Shown here one piece after another: positions 5,111 to 10,657 of a stretch of 10,657 nucleotides of DNA. Each line of letters begins with the position of its first letter. Position 1 is the first letter of the stretch. A program made the translations under genes and the position numbers. The notes under the pieces are model-generated. The model worked only from the letters and a program-made list of their open reading frames with translations. It was not told the origin of the DNA and did not search any database. The DNA comes from Deltaproteobacteria bacterium (GTDB lineage: Bacteria; Desulfobacterota; GWC2-55-46; DRQE01). The DNA is taken from the NCBI GenBank assembly GCA_011371515.1, contig DRQE01000034.1, positions 1 through 10,657 of the forward strand. The letters run 5' to 3'.

Positions 5111-7819
5111 TTAGAAAAATCCTCCTATTGTAAAGCCCCATGCAGATTGTTTTTCGTCCTCCTTCCTGTTGAGGTTATAGCCCCATTCGAGTCTTATTGG
5201 CCCTATGGGCGAGTACCACCTAACACCCGTTCCTATGCTGGTCTTGAGTGTGGAGGGATCGATTGGTCCTTCATAGGAATTTCCGGCATCGAAGAAGACG
5301 ACCCCCATGAAGTGGTTCTCGGGGAATATGGGGAAGAGGAACTCTGTGTTGAGTATGAGCATGCTCTTTCCACCTATGACCTCTCCTGTGGTACGGTCCT
5401 TGGGGCCTATGCTACGGGTGTCAAAGCCTCTTATGGAGTTCATGCCACCAAGGAAGTACCTTTCGTACACGGGCACTTTCTTTCCGCCAAAACTGTGCAC
5501 ATAGCCAAGTGTTAATCTTGTCAGCAGTGTGGTCTCCTTGGGCATGGGGAAGTATCGTCCAGCGCTTGCCTCGTACTTTGCGTAATTCGTGTTGCCCCCT
5601 ATGATGCCTCCCGCCACCTCCATGGAGGCTGTTGCCACCGTTCCCTCCGTGGGGAAGAAGAAGTCGTCACGGCTGTCGTGCCTTACGCTTGCCCTGATGC
5701 TGCTTACGGTGCTCGTGCCCTCCTGCTCTTTTATGAGTGTGCTCGTTGTGGCTCCAACATTGGCAATCTCAACGCTCTCGTATCTGTAGGTAAGGTACCC
5801 CATGGTTATTCTTTTGTGTATGGGAAAGCCAAACCTGAGAAGACCGCCGTTTTTCTCCATGGAGAAGTCTGGATAATCCCTGTAGGTGTTGTATAGGTCA
5901 AAGCCTCCCATGTAGGGTTTGTCAAAGAGCCATGGCTCTGTAAAGCTTATCATATAACGGCTGCTCGTTGCACTAACATTGCCCGAAAGGTTGAGCTTTA
6001 TGCCCGTGCCCATGAAGTTTGACTGCGATATTGAAGCCATGGCGACGATCTTGTCCACACTGCTGTAGCCCATACCGAAGGTTATCATACCCGTGGGCCT
6101 TTCCTTGACCTTTATGTGTATCTTGACCTTGTCAGGTGCACTGCCCTCGCTCTTCTCTATTCTTACTTCCTCAAAGTAGCCGAGTCTTCTCAAGTTGTTT
6201 CTGCTCATCCTCAGAGCAGAGGCAGAGTAGAGGTCGCCCTCTGAAAACTCAAGCTCCCTTCTTATGACCTTATCACGGGTTCTCGTGTTTCCGCTAATCT
6301 CTATCCTTTCCACATAGACAGGCACATTCATGGAAATCTTCATGTTTATGTCAACGGTCTTTTTCTCCTCGTCTACATTCGTTACAGGGTCGAACTCTGC
6401 ATTTGCATAGCCGCGGTCGCCGTACATGGTGGTAAGTGCCGATATGGTCTTGCGCATCTTCTTCCTGCTGAACACATCCCCTGATGAGAGCTTGAACTTC
6501 TCGAGGATTTCTTCTTTCGGGAATATTATATCACCAGATACATCTATCTTGCCCACTCTGTACTGTGCACCCTCGTCTATTGCTATGGTTATGTAGAACC
6601 ATCTTTTGTCTTCACTCAGCAGCACCCTGTAATCTTTTATTTCTGCCTTTATGTATCCGCGGTCCAGATAGTATTTTATTATATTGGACAGGTCGTCCTC
6701 AAACACATATTCATTGAATGTGCCAGAGCCCGTTATAAAGGAGAACAGCCCCTTTTCTTTCGTTGTCATGAGTTTCTTTATCTTCCTGTCGCTGAAGACC
6801 CTGTTTCCTATTATGGTTATTCTTTTAACCTTTACCTGATCTCCCTCGTTTATGTTGAATATTACCTTTACACCCACATCGTCTCCTGTAATCTCTTCTT
6901 TCACCTCTGCAAGGTAGTAGCCATCCTGACTATACAGTGCCTTTATTATCTGCACATTCTCTTTTATAAGCATGTGGTCGAGAATGGTGTTTTCCTTCAG
7001 CGTTATGGTCTCTCGCAGGCGTTCTTCCTTTATGTTTTTGTTGCCACGAAATTCTATAGACCTTATGAGGGGCTTTTCCTTTACTATGAATGTAAGCTGC
7101 TTGCCGCCCTCGTAGTCTGAAAGGTCCACCATTATGTCATCGAAGTATCCCATGCCGTATATGGCGTGTATGTCATCTTTTATTCTGTCCTGTGAGAACT
7201 CTTCACCCACCTTCGTGGAGACCCTTCGGAGGATTGCCTCGTCATCTATCCTGCGGTTACCCTCGACGGTTATTCTGGTTATGATACCGCTTTTTTCCAC
7301 CGGTATCCTCTGTAGCGCAACCTTAAGCCTCTCTTTGAGCTCCGGTATGCTCTTTTCGATGCCCTCAAGGAGTGCCTCTTCAGAGTCTGCCTTTTTGTGA
7401 TAGAACGCCACGAACCTGCCCTCTTTTGCGTCGAGCACGAACCAGTCGATGGAGAACTTCTCTTCTATAAGTGTTATGGCTCCTTTTATGACAAACTCTG
7501 CTCCTTCAGCCCTTGCAAGCTCTATTGCCTGTTTGTCCGAGAGTTTCTTGAGTCTTGCCTTGAGAAAGAGTTCCTTTACAGCCTCTATACCCTTTATTTT
7601 TATTCCCTCTTTCTCAAGCCCTTCGGCAAGGGCTTCCATGACCTCTTTTCTCAGGGCTGATATGTCTTTTTCTGAGTACACATCGAAGGGTATGAGCACA
7701 ACCCCCACATCCTTTGCCCCTGCCATGTGAGGTATCGAAAGGGTTAATACCGTTATTACGAGAAGCAGAACGCCTTTTATTCTCTTCAAGACCTCTCTGC
7801 AAGCCTCCTTTTTACGCAT
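5111..7819 (-). CDS. bamA: Outer membrane protein assembly factor BamA (Omp85) with an extra N-terminal domain
   Basis: BamA is the essential outer-membrane insertase that folds beta-barrel proteins into the membrane. The 902-residue precursor is about 90 residues longer than E. coli BamA (810). A signal peptide ends near Ala35 (AGA, 33-35). Residues of about 37-170 form an additional alpha/beta domain, and five POTRA repeats follow at about 178-249, 250-328, 329-417, 420-497 and 500-575, each closing on a pattern such as VKEKP, NINEGD, DEGAQY or VKERP. The surface-antigen barrel spans about 578-902. It contains the loop-6 signature SIRGFD (795-800), including Arg797-Gly-Phe, then GVRWYSPIGPIRLEWGYNL (865-883) and a C-terminal Phe suited to the beta-signal. 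The ATG at 7819 overlaps the lolD stop by 8 bp. A TTG at codon 11 (7789) would give a more classical signal peptide and follows AAGGAGG by 14 bases, so the exact start is open. Confidence 0.96.
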   Translation of the reverse strand: MRKKEACREVLKRIKGVLLLVITVLTLSIPHMAGAKDVGVVLIPFDVYSEKDISALRKEVMEALAEGLEKEGIKIKGIEAVKELFLKARLKKLSDKQAIELARAEGAEFVIKGAITLIEEKFSIDWFVLDAKEGRFVAFYHKKADSEEALLEGIEKSIPELKERLKVALQRIPVEKSGIITRITVEGNRRIDDEAILRRVSTKVGEEFSQDRIKDDIHAIYGMGYFDDIMVDLSDYEGGKQLTFIVKEKPLIRSIEFRGNKNIKEERLRETITLKENTILDHMLIKENVQIIKALYSQDGYYLAEVKEEITGDDVGVKVIFNINEGDQVKVKRITIIGNRVFSDRKIKKLMTTKEKGLFSFITGSGTFNEYVFEDDLSNIIKYYLDRGYIKAEIKDYRVLLSEDKRWFYITIAIDEGAQYRVGKIDVSGDIIFPKEEILEKFKLSSGDVFSRKKMRKTISALTTMYGDRGYANAEFDPVTNVDEEKKTVDINMKISMNVPVYVERIEISGNTRTRDKVIRRELEFSEGDLYSASALRMSRNNLRRLGYFEEVRIEKSEGSAPDKVKIHIKVKERPTGMITFGMGYSSVDKIVAMASISQSNFMGTGIKLNLSGNVSATSSRYMISFTEPWLFDKPYMGGFDLYNTYRDYPDFSMEKNGGLLRFGFPIHKRITMGYLTYRYESVEIANVGATTSTLIKEQEGTSTVSSIRASVRHDSRDDFFFPTEGTVATASMEVAGGIIGGNTNYAKYEASAGRYFPMPKETTLLTRLTLGYVHSFGGKKVPVYERYFLGGMNSIRGFDTRSIGPKDRTTGEVIGGKSMLILNTEFLFPIFPENHFMGVVFFDAGNSYEGPIDPSTLKTSIGTGVRWYSPIGPIRLEWGYNLNRKEDEKQSAWGFTIGGFF
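7790..7811 (-). promoter_or_regulatory. Strong Shine-Dalgarno-like sequence just inside bamA
   Basis: Immediately after the lolD TAA the minus strand reads AAAAGGAGGCTTGCAGAGAG. AAGGAGG is the strongest Shine-Dalgarno match in this junction, yet it lies downstream of the ATG called as the bamA start (7819). It precedes an in-frame TTG at 7789 by 14 bases, longer than the usual spacing. It could be chance within Lys-Lys-Glu codons, or a sign that bamA really begins at the TTG. Confidence 0.35.
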
Positions 7820-8486
7820 TGATTATCTTTCCATCCACCATCTCAAGTCTTCGAGACATGAGGGATGCTATCTTTTCGTTATGTGTAACGATCACGATGG
7901 TTATGTTTTTTTCTCTATTGAATCCAAGCAGAAGTTCTATAACCTCCATGCCTGTTTTAGAGTCCAGATTACCCGTGGGCTCATCTGCAAGTATTACCTC
8001 GGGGGTCTGCACAAGGGCACGCACAAGGGAGACCCTCTGCTGCTCTCCACCCGATAGCTCACCGGGACGATGTGTAAGCCTTTTTTCAAGGCCCACTTCT
8101 TTAAGGAGCCTTTCCGCCCGCCCTCTTGCCTCATCGAAGCTCACTCCACCTATGAGGGCAGGGAGCATCACATTCTCGAGGGCTGAGAACTCCGGCAGAA
8201 GATGATGAAACTGAAAGACAAACCCTATTTTGCGGTTTCTGAACTCTGCCAGATTCCGCTCGCCCATGGTAAAAAGGGGCTCATCTCTATAATATACCTG
8301 TCCGGAGGTGGGTCTGTCGAGTGCACCGAGGATGTTCAGAAAGGTGGACTTTCCCACTCCTGATGCACCGAGTATGGCAACGGTCTCACCACGCTGTATG
8401 CTCACATCTATACCCTTCAGTACCTCTACCGTTATGTCTCCCTTTGAGTAGCTCTTGTATAGTGCCTCGGTCCTTATAAGCTCCAT
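7812..8486 (-). CDS. lolD: Lipoprotein-releasing system ATP-binding protein LolD
   Basis: LolD is the ATPase that powers extraction of outer-membrane-bound lipoproteins from the inner membrane by the LolCDE complex and their handover to LolA. The 224-residue protein has every ABC ATPase motif: Walker A GASGVGKST (40-48), Q-loop Gln92, signature LSGGEQQR (144-151), Walker B VILADEP (164-170), D-loop NLDS (173-176) and switch His202. The stretch FQFHHLLPEF (91-100) after the Q-loop is a LolD hallmark that separates it from MacB, FtsE and other relatives. It follows the permease gene by 27 bp, with GGAAGGGG upstream of the ATG at a rather long spacing. No in-frame alternative start lies between that site and the ATG. 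Its last codons overlap the start of bamA. Confidence 0.96.
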   Translation of the reverse strand: MELIRTEALYKSYSKGDITVEVLKGIDVSIQRGETVAILGASGVGKSTFLNILGALDRPTSGQVYYRDEPLFTMGERNLAEFRNRKIGFVFQFHHLLPEFSALENVMLPALIGGVSFDEARGRAERLLKEVGLEKRLTHRPGELSGGEQQRVSLVRALVQTPEVILADEPTGNLDSKTGMEVIELLLGFNREKNITIVIVTHNEKIASLMSRRLEMVDGKIINA

Positions 8487-8513
8487 AGTTTTAGCGGCTA
8501 CCCCTTCCTTCTG

Positions 8514-9779
8514 TTACTCATAGCGCAGTCCTTCCACAGGATCGAACCTCGAAGCCTTCCATGATGGATACAGGGTGGCAAGAAAACTTATCAAAAGGGA
8601 TACCACAACTATAACCGCAACCACCGAAGGCTCCACCTCGGAGGGAAGCCTGTCTATGTAATACACACTGGGTGGAAGGAGCTTGAAGTCAAAGAGCCTC
8701 TCTATGGAGGCAACTATGGGCTCAAGGTTCAGGGCACACACCACCCCCAGCACCGTGCCCAGAAAGGTGCCCACCATACCTATAACAGTTCCTTGTATCA
8801 TAAATATGCGCATTATTCCACTCGATGTTGCCCCCATGCTCTTAAGAATGGCTATCTCCTTGCCCTTCTCCATCACAACCATTATGAGGGTGCTTATTAT
8901 GTTGAGTGCTGCAACGAGTATTATAAGGGTAAGGATTATGAACATGGCGGTCTTCTCGAGCCTCAGGGCAGAAAAGAGGTTGCGGTTCATCTCCATCCAT
9001 GTTACAGGCTTGTAGCCCTTGCCGATGGCTTCTGTTATGCGGTCTTTTACCACATCAGCCCTGTATATGTCCTCTATCTTTACCTCTATGCCCGTAACGC
9101 TATCTCCCATGCGAAAAAGCCTTTGAGCATTCTTCAACGATATGAAGGCAAGCCCTGAATCGTAGTCATACATACCCACATCGAATATGCCCACCACCTT
9201 AAACTTTGCTATCCTCGGGGTTCCTGCCACTATGCCCTCATCTTCGAGCACGGTTATGAGGTTGACCTTATCTCCCACCCACAGACCAAGGGTCTTGGCA
9301 AGCTCACCACCTATAACGATGCCCGGCAGTTCCCCTTTCTGGGCTGCCTCTTTGAAACCTTCTTTAAGCCCTTCAAGCCCTCCTTGGGTCATCTTCTTAG
9401 AAAGCTCGGTTACCTGTTCGAAACTTTCCAGCTCTATCCCCCTTATCACCACACCTGCCGCACCATAAGGGGTTGACAGCATCGCCTGTCTGTATATGAA
9501 TGGTGTGGTGGCACGCACCTCTTCCACATCTTTGAGCTTTTCTGTAAGTTCCCGATATTCCGTTATATTCCCATACTTGAGCACCACGATATGGGCATTT
9601 ATGCCGAGAATCTTATCCCTTATATCCTTCTCGAACCCCGACATAACGGAGAGCACTATTATAAGAGCCATAACACCCACGGTAATGCCAAGTATGGATA
9701 TAAAGGTTATGACCGACACAAAGGTGGGCTGCCGTTTTGACCTTAAGTATCTGAGCCCTATAAAGAATTCGTAGGACAT
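8514..9779 (-). CDS. lolC: Lipoprotein-releasing ABC transporter permease, LolC/LolE family
   Basis: This inner-membrane permease partners LolD in releasing lipoproteins for the outer membrane. The 421-residue protein starts FFIGLRYLR, the usual family opening. It has one membrane segment near the N-terminus (about 23-45), a large periplasmic domain (about 50-275), and three more segments (about 278-302, 325-349, 383-405). Between segments two and three, EKGKEIAILKSMGAT (304-318) is the coupling helix that contacts LolD. The end DPVEGLRYE is characteristic. Only one such permease gene is present, so the transporter may be a homodimer (LolF-type) or the second gene may be elsewhere; LolC and LolE cannot be told apart here. 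I chose the ATG at 9779 over an in-frame TTG at 9788. Neither has a Shine-Dalgarno sequence, the bases upstream being pyrimidine-rich. Confidence 0.93.
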   Translation of the reverse strand: MSYEFFIGLRYLRSKRQPTFVSVITFISILGITVGVMALIIVLSVMSGFEKDIRDKILGINAHIVVLKYGNITEYRELTEKLKDVEEVRATTPFIYRQAMLSTPYGAAGVVIRGIELESFEQVTELSKKMTQGGLEGLKEGFKEAAQKGELPGIVIGGELAKTLGLWVGDKVNLITVLEDEGIVAGTPRIAKFKVVGIFDVGMYDYDSGLAFISLKNAQRLFRMGDSVTGIEVKIEDIYRADVVKDRITEAIGKGYKPVTWMEMNRNLFSALRLEKTAMFIILTLIILVAALNIISTLIMVVMEKGKEIAILKSMGATSSGIMRIFMIQGTVIGMVGTFLGTVLGVVCALNLEPIVASIERLFDFKLLPPSVYYIDRLPSEVEPSVVAVIVVVSLLISFLATLYPSWKASRFDPVEGLRYE

Positions 9780-9813
9780 ATCAAACAAAGGGGAGAAAAA
9801 GGGTTCTTCTGGT

Positions 9814-10657
9814 CTACCTTTCTGTCTTTTCCTTCAAAAGCGGGAAGAGTATTACATCCCTTATCGACGGTGAATCTGTAAGAATCATAACCAGCCTGTC
9901 TATGCCTATGCCTTCACCTGCTGTTGGTGGCATGCCGTATTCAAGGGCTCTTACGAAGTCCTCGTCATAACGGTGTGCCTCCTCATCGCCGTGTTTGCGT
10001 TCTTCCACCTGTTTGAGGAATCGTTCTTTCTGGTCTATCGGGTCGTTGAGCTCGCTGAAGGCATTGGCTATCTCCTTGCCGTCTATTATAAGCTCGAATC
10101 TGTCGACAACCGAGCAATCCTGTGGGTTTCGCCTTGCAAGTGGGGAGACCTCCACAGGATAGTGGGTTACAAATGTGGGGTTTACGAGTTTGTCTTCTGC
10201 TGTCTTCTCGAATATCTCTGCAAGCACCTTGCCGTGGGACATATCCTCTTTTGCCTTTGGGTCAAGCCCCTTCAGAAACTCGAAGGCCCTTTTTTCATCC
10301 TCGAGAACCTCTTTTTCCACCCCTCCGTATTTTGTTATGGCCTCTTTAAGTGTTATCCGCTCCCAAGGTGGGGTGAAGTCAATGGTTTTTCCCTGATACT
10401 CCACCTTAAGCCCCATACCGAGCCGTTCGAGTATGAAAAGGAGCATCTTTTCTGTAAGCTCCATCAGGTCTTCGTATGTGGCATAGGCTTGGTAGAACTC
10501 GAGCATGGTGAACTCCGGGTTGTGCTGGGTTGATATGCCCTCGTTTCGGAAGTTGCGGTTTATCTCGAAGACCCTCTCGAAGCCACCCACAACGAGCCTT
10601 TTAAGGTATAGTTCAGGGGCTATCCGCAGGTATAGTTCCATTCCAAGGGCGTTGTGG
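9814..10657 (-). CDS. lysS: Lysine--tRNA ligase, class II, C-terminal part (5' end outside window)
   Basis: Lysyl-tRNA synthetase charges tRNA-Lys with lysine using ATP. The visible 280 residues are the class II catalytic core; the N-terminal OB-fold anticodon-binding domain and motif 1 lie beyond the right edge. The reading frame is open to the window edge, where [15 protein letters not shown] matches the known HNALDLDMYLRIAPE of E. coli, so the first in-frame ATG (10641) is internal and not the start. Motif 2 is seen as [15 protein letters not shown], about 22 to 37 residues after that ATG, followed by HNPEFTMLE. Motif 3 is [21 protein letters not shown] near the end, with its ATP-binding Arg. 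The stop is TAG, 34 bp before the permease gene. A synthetase gene placed ahead of lolC-lolD recurs in related lineages and probably reflects shared transcription and not shared function. Confidence 0.97.
   Translation of the reverse strand, partial: HNALGMELYLRIAPELYLKRLVVGGFERVFEINRNFRNEGISTQHNPEFTMLEFYQAYATYEDLMELTEKMLLFILERLGMGLKVEYQGKTIDFTPPWERITLKEAITKYGGVEKEVLEDEKRAFEFLKGLDPKAKEDMSHGKVLAEIFEKTAEDKLVNPTFVTHYPVEVSPLARRNPQDCSVVDRFELIIDGKEIANAFSELNDPIDQKERFLKQVEERKHGDEEAHRYDEDFVRALEYGMPPTAGEGIGIDRLVMILTDSPSIRDVILFPLLKEKTER

Noticed and set aside
4859..5515. Plus-strand open frame of 218 codons opposite skp and bamA
   Set aside because: Its Leu/Phe-rich first part is the antisense image of the Lys/Glu coiled coil of Skp, and the rest mirrors the BamA barrel; no supporting start signal or family resemblance.
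9780..9813. Possible terminator between lysS and the permease gene because of its T run
   Set aside because: No inverted repeat precedes the T run on the minus strand, so a rho-independent terminator is not supported.
9973..10533. Plus-strand open frame of 186 codons opposite lysS
   Set aside because: It lies antisense to the conserved catalytic core of LysS and encodes nothing recognisable.

Overview
The window is one gene-dense stretch of a Gram-negative (outer-membrane) bacterial chromosome. Every supported gene lies on the minus strand, so transcription runs from base 10657 towards base 1. In that order the genes are lysS (5' end outside the window), a lolC/lolE-type permease gene, lolD, bamA, skp/ompH, lpxD, fabZ, lpxA, a Gfo/Idh/MocA oxidoreductase resembling gnnA, lpxB, and the first codons of a probable msbA. 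Gaps between genes are only 5 to 34 bp and one pair overlaps by 8 bp. This looks like a single long operon, and I see no internal terminator and no stretch over 300 bases without a gene.

The operon works as one outer-membrane assembly kit. The LolC/E-like protein and LolD release lipoproteins from the inner membrane. Skp chaperones unfolded outer-membrane proteins and BamA inserts them. LpxA, LpxD and LpxB carry out acyl transfer and disaccharide formation for lipid A, and FabZ makes acyl chains for phospholipid and competes for the same 3-hydroxyacyl-ACP pool. The msbA product would flip the finished core-lipid A. The order bamA-skp-lpxD-fabZ-lpxA followed by lpxB is shared with E. coli. The lysS-lolC-lolD prefix, the oxidoreductase between lpxA and lpxB, and the msbA suffix resemble arrangements I know from Nitrospirota and Desulfobacterota/Geobacter-type lineages. 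Ile ATA and Arg AGA/AGG codons are freely used, as in the first codons of the oxidoreductase, which also fits a Nitrospirota- or Thermodesulfovibrio-like organism. That assignment is inference and not proven.

Most of the window is well-known core biology. The points worth a second look are the gnnA-like gene with no gnnB beside it, which bears on whether lipid A carries amide-linked primary chains; substitutions in the LpxA substrate-binding loop that may go with it; and an additional domain of about 130 residues ahead of the five POTRA repeats of BamA. I did not find evidence of a mobile element, CRISPR array, RNA gene or wholly novel system.
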